This document shows, piece by piece, positions 33,893-43,608 of a DNA stretch of 64,000 nt. The number at the start of each line of letters is the position of its first letter. Position 1 is the first letter of the stretch. The notes below the pieces were generated by a model. It made no database searches, was not told the origin of the DNA, and saw only the letters and a program-made list of their open reading frames with translations. This DNA comes from Candidatus Aalborgicola danicus. Its GTDB lineage: Bacteria; Pseudomonadota; Gammaproteobacteria; Burkholderiales; Burkholderiaceae_C. Both the position numbers and the translations under genes were made by a program. The stretch covers positions 74,082 to 138,081 of the forward strand of contig JADJBC010000020.1 in assembly GCA_016703945.1 (NCBI GenBank), written 5' to 3'.

Positions 33893-35348
33893 CGGCGATG
33901 TCGTCCTTGGGAACTTCGATTTTCAGTCGCGCGATGCGGTAGCGTATTTGGCGCAGACTCAAGCCCAATCGACTTGCCGCCAGTGTCCGGTTAAATCCAG
34001 TTTCCTTGAGTGTTTTGACCAAAATGTCGCGCTCCTGCTGATCGAGATGACCTTGCAGGTCTGTTGGCAAGGACGCCTCCGGCCAGACGGGAGATACATC
34101 AGACGTTTGCATGCCTGGCGAAGTGGACCCACTGAATGGGATCTGGATGTCGTCTAGACGCAAGGGACCACTGTCGCACAAAGCCAATGCCCGATGCAAC
34201 AAGTTCTCTAACTCCCGCACATTGCCATGCAAGGGCAACTGTGAAAGCAGTTCCAGCGTGCCAGGTGCAACGTCGGGTACGGCCATCTGAGCTTCTTCAG
34301 CAATGCGCGCCAACAGCGCCAGGCAGAGGGCTGGCAAGTCTTCCGTGCGCTCGCGCAAAGGGGGGATCATGATGTCGATCACGTTAAGACGGTAGAAGAG
34401 ATCCTGGCGAAAGCGACCGGTCAACACTTCTCCTGGCAAATCCCGGTGGGTGGCACTGACAATTCGCACGTCGACGGGAACTTCCTGCGTCGATCCGACC
34501 GGGCGCACACACCGTTCCTGAATGGCTCGCAACAGCTTGGATTGCATAGCCAAGGGCAGGTCGCCAATCTCGTCCAGAAACAGGGTTCCTCCTTTTGCGG
34601 CTTGAAAGAATCCTTCACGGTCCTGTACCGACCCCGTGTAGGCGCCCTTTTTAGCGCCAAAAAATTCGCTCTCCAACAGGTTCTCGGGAATTGCGCTGCA
34701 GTTGACCGCCACCCAAGGACCGCTGGCGCGGTGACTGTTGGCGTGTAATGCACAGGCCACCAACTCTTTGCCGGTACCTGATTCGCCGCGGATGAGCACC
34801 GGTGCCATGCTGCGTGCCACCTTGACAACGCGTTCCTTTACGTAGCGCATCGCAGCGGATTCACCAGCCAGTTTGGCCAAGGCCAGTTGACCGTTGCCCA
34901 GGGAGGTGGACAACTCCGCCGGTCGGGAGTCGGTGGCGCGGCGGGAGGGGCCGGTCTTGGCAGGCGACCCTTGTACGGCAGACGCGATCGCGGTTCGAAA
35001 CTGCTTCAGATCGACGGGTTTTGTCAAATAATCAAATGCCCCCGCCTTCAACGATTCCACAGCGTTCTCCGCCGAGCCATGTGCGGTGATCACAATACAG
35101 CGTTCGCTGCGCTGCGTGACCCGCATGTGGTTGAGGATTTCGATGCCCAGGCCATCGGGCAGACGCATATCGGTAATCACGACGTCAAAGCGCTGTGTGT
35201 TGACTGCGTGCAAAGCGTCCTGTAGGTTGCCCGCAGTTTCAACCCGGTAACCCTCGCGCAACAATGTCAGTTCGTACAGGGTGCGCAGATCGGGCTCATC
35301 GTCGATCACCAGGATCTGTGCGTTGTTCAGTACAGAGTGGGTTGCCAT
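33885..35348 (-). CDS. pilR: Sigma-54-dependent response regulator, PilR-like
   Basis: 487 residues. Receiver domain (ILVIDDEPDLRTLYEL, phospho-Asp in VVITDMRLPDG, KPVDL Lys) at about 10-130, AAA+ domain with Walker A GESGTGKELVA and Walker B TLFLDEIGDLP, and a Fis-type HTH at the end (RTLAASRLGLSLRQIRYRI). The sigma-54 contact loop reads GAYTGS rather than the classic GAFTGA. Together with the overlapping kinase gene upstream this is the PilSR pair that drives pilin transcription with RpoN (family knowledge); no pilA is in the window. Confidence 0.92.
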   Translation of the reverse strand: MATHSVLNNAQILVIDDEPDLRTLYELTLLREGYRVETAGNLQDALHAVNTQRFDVVITDMRLPDGLGIEILNHMRVTQRSERCIVITAHGSAENAVESLKAGAFDYLTKPVDLKQFRTAIASAVQGSPAKTGPSRRATDSRPAELSTSLGNGQLALAKLAGESAAMRYVKERVVKVARSMAPVLIRGESGTGKELVACALHANSHRASGPWVAVNCSAIPENLLESEFFGAKKGAYTGSVQDREGFFQAAKGGTLFLDEIGDLPLAMQSKLLRAIQERCVRPVGSTQEVPVDVRIVSATHRDLPGEVLTGRFRQDLFYRLNVIDIMIPPLRERTEDLPALCLALLARIAEEAQMAVPDVAPGTLELLSQLPLHGNVRELENLLHRALALCDSGPLRLDDIQIPFSGSTSPGMQTSDVSPVWPEASLPTDLQGHLDQQERDILVKTLKETGFNRTLAASRLGLSLRQIRYRIARLKIEVPKDDIADD

Positions 35349-37087
35349 GGCGTTGTAGATGGTTCAGCTTGGGCCACATTATCAGGCGCGTCTGCCAGCA
35401 GCAGCGACAGCACAAACTCATTGCCTTCGGTGGAAACTCCACGCGCGCTGCGCACATTGCGCTGGTACACCAGTGAAGCATCGTGGCGCTCACACAATTC
35501 GCGGCAAATAAACAAGCCCAGTCCACTGGAACGGCTGTCGGACGAAAAGAAGGGCTCAAACAAGTGACGCTCGACCGATTGATCCATGGGTGCGGCGTCG
35601 CTCCAGATCGCAATGCTGGCGTGTTGGGCGTCGATGGCGCAGGTAAAGACCTGTATTGCGTCGTTGCGTTCTTCCGTATACCGACGTGCGTTGTCCAGCA
35701 GATTGACCAGCACACGGCGCAAATGCTCAGTGTCAAAACGTACACCGACTGCAGGGGTTTCGCAGTGCAGTGTCAGGCGTTGTTGACTGCCGCTTTGTGC
35801 CGCCCAGTCTTCGCAGGCACGCCATACCGTCGCGTCCAGCGGTACCGTAGGCATCAGGTAGGTCTGGTCATAGGGCTGCACGCGGGAAACGTTCAAGACG
35901 TCGTTGACGATTTTTTCAAGGCGTTTTGCGTTCTGGCTCACCATGGCGGTCAATTTTTTGAGCCTGGGGTCACTGACGTCTTCGTCGAGCAAGGCATTGG
36001 CCTGCGTGATGGCCGACAACGGGTTGCGGATCTCATGCGCCACTGCGGTTGACAATCTGCCCATGCCCGCCAGCTTTTCGGTTCGCATGCGGGCCTCTAG
36101 TTCGCGCTGGTCCTGCAGAAAGAGTACACACAGGCTTTCTCCGGTGACGCCTTGCGGCGCTGCCAATCGGGTTCGTGCGTGCACCCGACGGGGACCTTGG
36201 GTGCCGTGGCGAATGGTGACGTCTTCCTCATGGCTCAGCCCGGTGGCAACGCTCACGCGGGTCAGGTTGAGCAGCGGAAACCAGCCCGCCTCGTCTTTCA
36301 GGTCAAACACGGTGGCGTGCAAAGCTTGTTGTGAGCCCAGCAGCGTGCGGGCTGCCGGGTTGGCGGCCCGCACACAGCCGTGTTCGTCGACGATCAGCAC
36401 ACCATCGGGCAGCGACTCAATGACCAACTCATTGACCTGGCGTTGGATATTGGCGGCCAGTTGATTTTGCCGGGCGCGTTGTCCCTCGGTGGCCAGTCGG
36501 CTGGACAGCTGGTTGGATAACCACGCGATGGCGAAATAACCGACTCCACTGAGTGCGGGTTGGACCAGATAGGGCGTTGAATCGGTCGCACTTTGCAAAG
36601 TGGCCCAAATCGCAATGCCCAGCATCAACACTGTAATGCCGGCGGCCGTACCCAGTGCCAGGCGCATGGAGCCCAACACCGATGCGACCAAAACGGGCAG
36701 CGCAAACAAAGGCGTGTAGTTGATCGTGCTGGTGCTGCCTGGCCCCCCTTGCAGGATTTGCAATGCGGAAAATGTCAGCAGATCAATGCCGACCAGCGCC
36801 CCCCAGACCCGATTGAAGGACTGGCCCAACGGGCGCGGCTGAATAAAGAGCTTGCTGGTCAGCGTGCCCACGAGATAGGCGCCACTGATCGCAATCAGGG
36901 TCGTGCTGTGGGAGCTGCCCGTCGCCAGCAGTGCCGTTTGCAAGGCAACGAGGACGAATCCAAGGATCAGGCGCGCACTCATGAAACCCTGCCATTGGCG
37001 CGAAATCTCGTAGGACGTGTCTTGCCCTTCGTCGGCGGGCTCAACGGCGCCAGGGTTCAGCCAGGGGTGTGCCGTTGTGGGTTCCAC
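35327..37087 (-). CDS. pilS: Sensor histidine kinase, PilS-like
   Basis: 586 residues. About six transmembrane helices in residues 35-190, a PAS-like segment (VIESLPDGVLIVDEHGCV) at about 215-300, and the HisKA phospho-site in VAHEIRNPLSAITQANALL. A HATPase region follows, with LVNLLDNARRYTEE as N-box and SSGLGLFICRELCE as G-box. It overlaps pilR by 22 bases, so the two are co-translated. In known systems PilS senses pilin in the inner membrane. Confidence 0.92.
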   Translation of the reverse strand: MEPTTAHPWLNPGAVEPADEGQDTSYEISRQWQGFMSARLILGFVLVALQTALLATGSSHSTTLIAISGAYLVGTLTSKLFIQPRPLGQSFNRVWGALVGIDLLTFSALQILQGGPGSTSTINYTPLFALPVLVASVLGSMRLALGTAAGITVLMLGIAIWATLQSATDSTPYLVQPALSGVGYFAIAWLSNQLSSRLATEGQRARQNQLAANIQRQVNELVIESLPDGVLIVDEHGCVRAANPAARTLLGSQQALHATVFDLKDEAGWFPLLNLTRVSVATGLSHEEDVTIRHGTQGPRRVHARTRLAAPQGVTGESLCVLFLQDQRELEARMRTEKLAGMGRLSTAVAHEIRNPLSAITQANALLDEDVSDPRLKKLTAMVSQNAKRLEKIVNDVLNVSRVQPYDQTYLMPTVPLDATVWRACEDWAAQSGSQQRLTLHCETPAVGVRFDTEHLRRVLVNLLDNARRYTEERNDAIQVFTCAIDAQHASIAIWSDAAPMDQSVERHLFEPFFSSDSRSSGLGLFICRELCERHDASLVYQRNVRSARGVSTEGNEFVLSLLLADAPDNVAQAEPSTTPWQPTLY

Positions 37088-37090
37088 CAG

Positions 37091-37318
37091 TCAGGGTTCC
37101 AGTTGACGTCGGTGGTCCGTGCTGCAGTAACTTCCCAGTCTGCCCAACACCGCTTCATTGGACGGAATGTGCAGCCCACATTGCTTGCAGCTCACCATGT
37201 CGGACGCCAATGTGGGGTCTGGCGCGGTGTTTCTTTTTTCCAGTTGCTTCGACTCGCGCCAGGCACGCCAACGCCAGGCGATCACCAGTACCACCAGAAA
37301 ACCCAGCAAGAACCTCAT
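37091..37318 (-). CDS. PP0621-family small membrane protein
   Basis: 75 residues from the ATG at 37318: an N-terminal transmembrane helix (MRFLLGFLVVLVIAWRWRAW), a charged linker, then a small Cys motif (VSCKQCGLHIP ... YCSTDHRR) resembling a zinc knuckle. The same layout is typical of PP0621 proteins encoded between ccsA and pilS. Its start overlaps the stop of the CcsA-like gene by 4 bases and its stop is 3 bases from the pilS start, giving a tight ccsA-PP0621-pilS-pilR-ampD run. Function unknown. Confidence 0.85.
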   Translation of the reverse strand: MRFLLGFLVVLVIAWRWRAWRESKQLEKRNTAPDPTLASDMVSCKQCGLHIPSNEAVLGRLGSYCSTDHRRQLEP

Positions 37319-38118
37319 GGCGTACGCCCCAGAATGATTTCGGTCACAAAACGTGAACCGACATACGCCAACAACAGGAAGGCTGAGCCCGCGTACAAAA
37401 CGTGGACGGCTCGTTTGCCACGCCAGCCAAAGGCTGTACGCCCGACCAGAAGCAGCGCAAACGTCAACCACGACAAGGTGGAGAAAACGGTCTTGTGGTC
37501 CCAGCGCCACCCGTGGCCATGCCCGTAAAGGGCGTCACCAAACAGGAAGCCGGCCAACAAGGTTGCGCTCAGCAGCACGAATCCGGCCGCCACAAACCGG
37601 TAGGTCAGCCGCTCCAGCGTCAACAACGGCAGTCCGCTGTGCGGGTCCTCTGCGTGCCGAATGCGGGCTTCAGCCCGGGTCATGAACCACGCATGCACCA
37701 CGGCGATCCCAAACAAACCGTAACACGCCACACCGAAAGCCAGATGCAATGCCAGCCAGGCAGAGGCTGCCGCTGGCATGGGGTTGCCGGGGAAGAAAAA
37801 TGCCGCCAGCACCGCGACGGCACCTACAACGCACAAAGTCCAGCGGGTGGGCAGTTGCGGGTAAATCTGGCTTTCGACCGCATACACAGCGGCCACCAAC
37901 CAGGCGGTCACGGACATGGCAGGCGCAAAACCAAAATGGGGCTGTTCACCCAACAACGTCAAGGCCAACACGCTGCCATGCATGAGCCAGGCAGCCGCCA
38001 CCCAGACGCGGGCGCCGCTGTCACTCAAGTGCGTTGTTCGCACCGCCGGCAACGCGTATGCAGCTGCGGCCAATACCGACAGAATCAGACCCAAGGGAGG
38101 CACACTGGCTAAAATCAT
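37315..38118 (-). CDS. CcsA/HemX-like cytochrome c assembly membrane protein
   Basis: 267 residues with about eight hydrophobic helices. The conserved LHLAFGVACYGLFGIAVVHA and GHGWRWDHKTVFSTLSWLTF segments carry the His and tryptophan-rich features of the CcsA family (haem handling at the inner membrane). Next to ffh in most betaproteobacteria; divergent from ffh here with 80 bases between. Confidence 0.87.
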   Translation of the reverse strand: MILASVPPLGLILSVLAAAAYALPAVRTTHLSDSGARVWVAAAWLMHGSVLALTLLGEQPHFGFAPAMSVTAWLVAAVYAVESQIYPQLPTRWTLCVVGAVAVLAAFFFPGNPMPAAASAWLALHLAFGVACYGLFGIAVVHAWFMTRAEARIRHAEDPHSGLPLLTLERLTYRFVAAGFVLLSATLLAGFLFGDALYGHGHGWRWDHKTVFSTLSWLTFALLLVGRTAFGWRGKRAVHVLYAGSAFLLLAYVGSRFVTEIILGRTP

Positions 38119-38198
38119 GGGTACAGTTTAGCGTTTTGCTCTTTGCCGGCCCCTGCTGGCGTTCACACTGGGTTCCGTGCAACGGAATACATCCTCCT

Positions 38199-39563
38199 AT
38201 GGCTTCCGCTCTCTCCGACAAACTCTCCCGCCTCGTCAAGGAAATGCGAGGCCAGGCCCGCATCACCGAAACCAATGTCACAGACATGCTGCGCGAGGTG
38301 CGTATGGCCCTGCTGGAGGCCGATGTTGCCCTGCCGGTGGTGCGCGACTTCATCGCCCGTGTCAAGGAAAAGGCACTGGGCCAGGAGGTCATGGGTTCCC
38401 TGCAACCTGGCCAGGTGCTGGTCAGCATTGTCAGCAAGGAGCTGGCGGCCACCATGGGCGAGGGTGTTAGCGACATCAACCTGGCCGCACAACCGCCCGC
38501 CGTGATTTTGATGGCCGGTCTGCAAGGAGCAGGTAAAACCACCACCACGGCCAAACTGGCCAAACACCTGATAGAGAAGCGCAAGAAGAAGGTGCTGACG
38601 GTGTCGGGCGACGTCTACCGCCCCGCTGCCATCGAGCAATTGAAGACCGTCACCGCCCAGGCCGGCGCCGAATGGTTCCCCAGCACACCCGACCAGAAGC
38701 CACTGGACATTGGCCGCGCGGCGCTGGACTACGCCAAGAAGCACTTTTTTGATGTGCTGCTGGTCGACACGGCCGGCCGTCTGGCCATTGACGAAGTGCT
38801 GATGGCCGAGATCAAGGACCTGCACGCGGCGTTGAACCCGGTGGAGACCCTGTTCGTGGTCGACGCCATGCAGGGCCAGGACGCGGTCAATACCGCCCGG
38901 GCCTTCAAGGAAGCGCTGCCGCTGACCGGCATCATCCTGACCAAGCTCGATGGCGATTCACGCGGTGGTGCGGCCCTGTCGGTGCGCCAGATTACCGGAG
39001 CGCCGATCAAGTTTGCCGGTACCAGCGAAAAGCTCGATGGCCTGGAAGTATTCGATGCGGAACGCCATGCCGGGCGCATCCTGGGCATGGGCGACATCCT
39101 GGCGCTGGTGGAGCAGGTCACCGCGGGTGTTGACATTGCCGCTGCGCAAAAGCTGGCTGCCAAGGTCAAGAGTGGTGCCGGGTTTGATTTGAACGACTTC
39201 CTGGCCCAGATCCAGCAGATGAAACAAATGGGCGGCCTGTCCAGCCTGATGGACAAGCTGCCTGCAGCCATGTCTGCCAAAGCCGGCAGTATGAACATGG
39301 ACCAGGCCGAGAAAGACATCAAGCGCAAGGAAGGCATCATCCACAGCATGACGCCGCTGGAGCGCCGCAAGCCGGATCTCATCAAGGCCACCCGCAAACG
39401 CCGCATCGCCGCCGGTGCCGGGGTGCACGTTCAGGAAGTCAACCGCATGCTCAAGGAGTTTGAGCAGATGCAGGACATGATGAAGAAATTCAAAGGCGGC
39501 GGCATGATGAAGATGATGAAACGCCTGGGGGGCATGAAGGGTATGCCCAAGATGCCGTTCTAA
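38199..39563 (+). CDS. ffh: Signal recognition particle protein (SRP54/Ffh)
   Basis: 454 residues from the ATG at 38199, which follows an ATCCTCCT stretch; the longer frame upstream overlaps ccsA and is not conserved in character. N domain, then G domain with P-loop GLQGAGKTTTTAKLAKHL, DVLLVDTAGRL and TKLDGDSRGG, then a methionine-rich M domain ending in MMKMMKRLGGMKGMPKMPF. Binds 4.5S RNA and signal sequences for co-translational export. Confidence 0.97.
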   Translation: MASALSDKLSRLVKEMRGQARITETNVTDMLREVRMALLEADVALPVVRDFIARVKEKALGQEVMGSLQPGQVLVSIVSKELAATMGEGVSDINLAAQPPAVILMAGLQGAGKTTTTAKLAKHLIEKRKKKVLTVSGDVYRPAAIEQLKTVTAQAGAEWFPSTPDQKPLDIGRAALDYAKKHFFDVLLVDTAGRLAIDEVLMAEIKDLHAALNPVETLFVVDAMQGQDAVNTARAFKEALPLTGIILTKLDGDSRGGAALSVRQITGAPIKFAGTSEKLDGLEVFDAERHAGRILGMGDILALVEQVTAGVDIAAAQKLAAKVKSGAGFDLNDFLAQIQQMKQMGGLSSLMDKLPAAMSAKAGSMNMDQAEKDIKRKEGIIHSMTPLERRKPDLIKATRKRRIAAGAGVHVQEVNRMLKEFEQMQDMMKKFKGGGMMKMMKRLGGMKGMPKMPF

Positions 39564-39593
39564 CCGATCTACGCCGAAAGCGTCAGTAACGTC

Positions 39594-40019
39594 TCAGGCA
39601 CCCTTCAACCAGTCGCGAAGCCTCTCCGGTAACGGCACCGACTTCTGTTTGGGAAAATCAATCCACACCATGGTCTCTCCGCCATTGGCATAAAGCGTGT
39701 TGCTGTTGTCGGCACGCAGCAGCTCGTGGTACATGTCGAACGATGACCGGCCAACTGCGCCTACGTAGCTCTTGATGATCACCTGGCCTGGGTACTCCAA
39801 CTGGCGGATGAAATTGCAGAAGATGTTGGCAATCACAAATCCTTCTCCAGCCGAATTGATCGAAAATCCATTTTCGTCCATCAACTGGATGCGTGCGGTC
39901 TCCATGTAGCGCAAATAGACGGTGTTGTTGACGTGCCCCATGGCATCCATGTCGCCCCAGCGGATGGGTGTGGTCATGGTGTGCAGGAGGCGTTTGGTTT
40001 CAGGGACTTCCAGTTTCAT
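39594..40019 (-). CDS. Acyl-CoA thioesterase, 4-hydroxybenzoyl-CoA thioesterase type (hotdog fold)
   Basis: 141 residues, single hotdog domain. RWGDMDAMGHVNNTVYLRYM near the N-terminus holds the Asp/Asn features of the 4HBT group, and RSSFDMYHELL forms the central strand. Hydrolyses a CoA thioester; substrate not predictable. Convergent with ffh, 30 bases from its stop. Confidence 0.88.
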   Translation of the reverse strand: MKLEVPETKRLLHTMTTPIRWGDMDAMGHVNNTVYLRYMETARIQLMDENGFSINSAGEGFVIANIFCNFIRQLEYPGQVIIKSYVGAVGRSSFDMYHELLRADNSNTLYANGGETMVWIDFPKQKSVPLPERLRDWLKGA

Positions 40020-40295
40020 TGTGCGCTCTCGATTTGGAATTGGGCTTGTAGTGCACCACTGTAAACCGGCGCAGGAACACAGTTGACGCGGCGCGCAAAG
40101 CCAATCACCTGCGAGTTCCAGCGTCCGTTTCGGGCGACACTGCAGCCCCCATTTATCAAAAGTCAGTTCATGTTGGCAGGTGTTGCGTTTGCGCTGGCGG
40201 TGGGGGTCATGTAGGGGCTGGTCTTTGATCGCCTGCTGCGCAAAGACTGCCTTTTATCCTATAGTGAGCGTCTGTTTTTCTGTCGGGAGACTCGC
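40020..40295. other. Intergenic region before the YHYH gene
   Basis: 276 bases between divergent genes. A TATAGT hexamer at 40259-40264 lies 32 bases before the YHYH start and may be its -10 box, with no clear -35. I see nothing else in the region. Confidence 0.4.
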
Positions 40296-42335
40296 ATGCG
40301 ATCCGTCAAGCCCATCTGCGCCACGCGAACAGTAGCCACCCTGCGAACAACGGCCGTGCTGGCCGTGATTGCGGTTCCGCTGTGGTTGACCGGATGCGGC
40401 GGCGGTAACCAAAGTACCGGGTCTTCGGTGTCCAATGCCACCGGCGTCGCTGTGGCGACCACCGCAAAAGCGCTGGACCAGACGCCACCGGTGGTGTTTG
40501 ATGCACGCGTCGATGCGAGCTTGTGCAACACCAACGGCGCACCCACGGCATCGCCTGACGGTAGCAGCACCGCGCTGATTGATGGCCAATGTATGCGGAC
40601 CTCGCCGCTGTTGCTGGCGCCGCCCAATGTGGTGAAGGTGACAACCCAACAAGCCAGAACGGCGGGCGCACCCAGCACGCGGGCGACCACGCTCGCCACC
40701 GGTACGATCACCAGTACCGCCGTATTTGACTGGGCTGAAGCCACGTTTGCGGGCATCTTCGTTGGGCACAAGACCAACCAGACGGCGGGCGCTTTGGTCT
40801 ACCGCTTCTACCCGGAATCACAGACTTATATCGCCGTGAACGATGACAAGGTTTATGTGCTCGGGCCTGCCACCAACAACGCAGTGGCCCTGGTGGGTCG
40901 ACTGGCCGACTTCAACTGCCTGGTATTTCCCGGAAACTGCACCGTGCCGGACAGCCCGGTGATTGGCACCGCAACGGCGGGAGATGGATTGGGTGTCATT
41001 GCATTCAGCGGGGCCCCGTCCGGCGGCGGTGCCAGCGTCTCGTTCTACACCGCAACCTGTATCGCGGTGGGGTCCAGCAAATCGGCCAGCGCCACGGCCA
41101 GCCCGATCACGGTTTCGGGTCTGACCAATGACACCTTGTACAGTTGCCAGGTCAGCGCCACCAACAACGCGGGCACGTCGAATGCCTCTGGCGTGGTGAC
41201 GGTAAAACCCGTTGCCAGCAGCACACCCATCACCCCCGGTGCGACGGCGCCCGGTGCCCCCACCATTGGGGCGGCCACGGCGGGCAATGCCAGCGCCAGC
41301 ATTGCGTTCACCGCTCCTGCCTCCAATGGCGGCGCGACCATCACGCTGTACACAGCCACCTGCACAGCGGCTGGCGTGAGCAAGACCGGCACCACCACTG
41401 CCAGCCCGGCCAGCGTGACCGGCCTGACCAACAGCACCGTCTACAGTTGCTCCGTCACCGCCACCAACAGCGTGGGCACTGGCGCAGCGTCGGCCAGCGT
41501 AAGCGTGACGCCGGTTGTCAGCACCAGCAGCGGTACGGCCAGCACCGCCAGTGTCTTGTGTTCCTACAGTGCCAGTGTGTTGAATACGTTTCTGAACCTC
41601 ACCAGCACCAGCGCCATTAGCTGCAGCGGCACACAGCGCACCATCACGGGCAATGGCATTCCGGACCACACACCGGGCGCCTTCCCCAGTTCGGGCAACC
41701 CCAACACCATCTCCGTACAAAACGTCCGTTTCACCAACACCACCGCGCCGGCCGTGGTCAGCAGCACCGGCACTGCCGTGGCGCACACCCTGGGTTATGC
41801 CAATAACGCCATCAAGTTTGACCCCGCCACGGCCGAGAGTTACCAGAACGCCGGCGTCTGGAATATCGAGGCTTTGAACCAGACCTACTTTTCCGCCGGG
41901 GCCGATTCCAGCAATGCCCACGTGCAGCCCAACGGCGCCTACCACTACCACGGCATCCCGGAGGGTTATGTCACCCGCCTGGCCAAAGGTACCGGCATGG
42001 CCCTAGTTGGTTTTGCCGTAGACGGATTTCCCATGTACGCCCGCTATGGCTTCAACACGGCGACAGACGCCAACAGTGGCACCAAGGTGATGACACCGAG
42101 CTGGCGCAAGAAGACGACCCCCAGCGCCGGTCGGCCGTCCACCAGCATTGCGGCCATGGGCACCTTTACCCAGGACTTTGAATACGTGGCGGGCCTGGGC
42201 GATCTGGACGAATGCAATGGCCGCTTTGGTGTGACACCAGAGTTCCCCAACGGCATCTACCACTACTACATCACCGATGCCTTCCCGTACATCCAGCGCT
42301 GCGTGAAAGGTACGGCGGCCTCAACCGGGCCGTGA
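40296..42335 (+). CDS. YHYH-domain lipoprotein with two Fn3 domains
   Basis: 679 residues. Lipoprotein signal with lipobox LTGC (Cys34). Residues about 142-210 form the module shared with the S8 protease (FDWAEATF, YRFYPESQTYIAVND, VYVLGP). Two fibronectin-III-like domains follow at about 225-405 (SFYTATCIAVG, TLYTATCTAAG, each with a YSC strand and ATNxxGT). The C-terminal YHYH domain has GAYHYHGIPEG, VGFAVDGFPMYARYGF, DLDECNGRFGVTPEFPNGIY and HYYITDAFPYIQRC. YHYH domains are exported and of unknown, possibly metal-linked, function. The gene is coupled to the HupE-type gene by overlap. Confidence 0.85.
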   Translation: MRSVKPICATRTVATLRTTAVLAVIAVPLWLTGCGGGNQSTGSSVSNATGVAVATTAKALDQTPPVVFDARVDASLCNTNGAPTASPDGSSTALIDGQCMRTSPLLLAPPNVVKVTTQQARTAGAPSTRATTLATGTITSTAVFDWAEATFAGIFVGHKTNQTAGALVYRFYPESQTYIAVNDDKVYVLGPATNNAVALVGRLADFNCLVFPGNCTVPDSPVIGTATAGDGLGVIAFSGAPSGGGASVSFYTATCIAVGSSKSASATASPITVSGLTNDTLYSCQVSATNNAGTSNASGVVTVKPVASSTPITPGATAPGAPTIGAATAGNASASIAFTAPASNGGATITLYTATCTAAGVSKTGTTTASPASVTGLTNSTVYSCSVTATNSVGTGAASASVSVTPVVSTSSGTASTASVLCSYSASVLNTFLNLTSTSAISCSGTQRTITGNGIPDHTPGAFPSSGNPNTISVQNVRFTNTTAPAVVSSTGTAVAHTLGYANNAIKFDPATAESYQNAGVWNIEALNQTYFSAGADSSNAHVQPNGAYHYHGIPEGYVTRLAKGTGMALVGFAVDGFPMYARYGFNTATDANSGTKVMTPSWRKKTTPSAGRPSTSIAAMGTFTQDFEYVAGLGDLDECNGRFGVTPEFPNGIYHYYITDAFPYIQRCVKGTAASTGP

Positions 42336-43486
42336 CCTTTCGGTGGTGGGCAAGCTGTGCCCTGAGGCTGGGGGCGTGCCTAGCGCTTGGCTGCATCAAC
42401 CCGGTGGCTGCGCATCTGATGCCACAAGCCCAGGGCGCGGTGCGTGTGGACGGCAACACGGTATATGCCACGGTGTCGCTTCCGGTGGCCGAACTGCGGG
42501 GCTTCGATACCAACAGTGACGGGCGTTTGAGCCTGCTGGAGCTGAACCAGCATCGTACCGAATTGCTGGACCAGGCGAACCGCTTGCTCGACTTTCGCAG
42601 CAACGGGCAGGCCGGTGAACGGATCTTTGAAGACCTGCTGATCCCCCACCTGCACACACCCGGTGCGCCCACGGCGCCTGATCAAGTCTTCACCGAGCAG
42701 TTGATCAGCATGCGCAGGCTGCAGTGGCCAACGGCGATTCAGACCCTGAGTTTGCGGGCCGATGTATTCAAGGCAACAGGTAGTCCGCAGCAACTGGCGC
42801 TGCAGGCCGTCACCATCTCCGCCGCAGACCCCAACACGGCAGCCCTGGCCGAGGCCGTCATCCTGTCATCCCATTACCCCGAACACTTCTTCTTCCAGGG
42901 TGCCATGGCGTCGTTCAAGCGGTTTGTGCCCTTAGGCATCGAGCACATGCTGGTGGGGGTGGACCACCTGTTGTTTTTGTTGACCGTGTTGGTGGGTACT
43001 GTGGGGTGGCGGCGCATGGTCGGCGTGGTTACGGCGTTCACGGTGGCGCACAGCATCACACTCGTGTTGTCGACCCTCGGCTGGTTGGGTGTGTCGCCGT
43101 CATTGGCCGAGCCTCTGATTGCCGCCAGCATTGTGCTGGTGGCGTTGAACAACTTGCGTACTGACTCTCTGACGAACCGCGGAGCCAAGGCCTGGCGTCA
43201 TGTCGGTCTGGTTTTTGCCTGTGGCCTGATCCATGGCCTGGGCTTTGCCACCGCCCTGGCAGCGTTGGGCGGCGTCAGCAGCCAACGCTGGCCGGGCCTG
43301 CTGGGCTTCAACCTCGGGGTTGAATTGGGGCAATTGGTGTTTGCAGGTGCCCTGCTTGTGCTGTGGTCCGCAGCACTGCGCTTGGGCCTTGCCCAGTACA
43401 CCCTGCAACGCAGAGTGTCGATGCTGTCGGCTGCGATGGGCGGAGTGTTGTTGTGGCAGCAGTTGGACAATAGTGTGCAGATGTGA
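42332..43486 (+). CDS. HupE/UreJ_2-family membrane protein with an N-terminal EF-hand-like loop
   Basis: 384 residues from a GTG at 42332 that overlaps the stop of the YHYH gene (GTGA). A signal segment precedes an exported N-terminal domain that contains the EF-hand-like loop DTNSDGRLSLLE. The C-terminal half has about six transmembrane helices with IEHMLVGVDHLLFLL, CGLIHGLGFATALAAL and GFNLGVELGQLVFA, the signature of the HupE/UreJ_2 group, whose relatives carry nickel or other metals. Co-translation with the YHYH lipoprotein suggests a joint envelope function, perhaps metal or Ca2+ related (inference). Confidence 0.82.
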   Translation: MTFRWWASCALRLGACLALGCINPVAAHLMPQAQGAVRVDGNTVYATVSLPVAELRGFDTNSDGRLSLLELNQHRTELLDQANRLLDFRSNGQAGERIFEDLLIPHLHTPGAPTAPDQVFTEQLISMRRLQWPTAIQTLSLRADVFKATGSPQQLALQAVTISAADPNTAALAEAVILSSHYPEHFFFQGAMASFKRFVPLGIEHMLVGVDHLLFLLTVLVGTVGWRRMVGVVTAFTVAHSITLVLSTLGWLGVSPSLAEPLIAASIVLVALNNLRTDSLTNRGAKAWRHVGLVFACGLIHGLGFATALAALGGVSSQRWPGLLGFNLGVELGQLVFAGALLVLWSAALRLGLAQYTLQRRVSMLSAAMGGVLLWQQLDNSVQM

Positions 43487-43550
43487 TGCTATATATTAAA
43501 TAGCAATTTCTGTATATTCTACGAGGGCTGGAGGCCGATTTTACCTAAAG
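43484..43550 (+). repeat. Dispersed palindromic repeat, intergenic copy
   Basis: TGATGCTATATATTAAATAG through GAGGGCTGGAGGCCGATTTT. Same layout as three in-gene copies in this window: a TGCTAT start, AAAT, TAGC, a GTATT centre, GGGCTAG, then GCC. It overlaps the stop of the HupE-like gene and fills most of the gap to the GST gene. Confidence 0.6.
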
Positions 43551-43608
43551 TTTCTAAAGCTAAACCCAGTTGGGCGGGGTTGGGCCAACTTTGCGCACCG
43601 CGGCTCCA

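Noticed and set aside
40818..41951. 377-codon minus-strand frame opposite the YHYH gene
   Set aside because: Gly/Ala-rich shadow translation inside Fn3-like repeats of the real gene.
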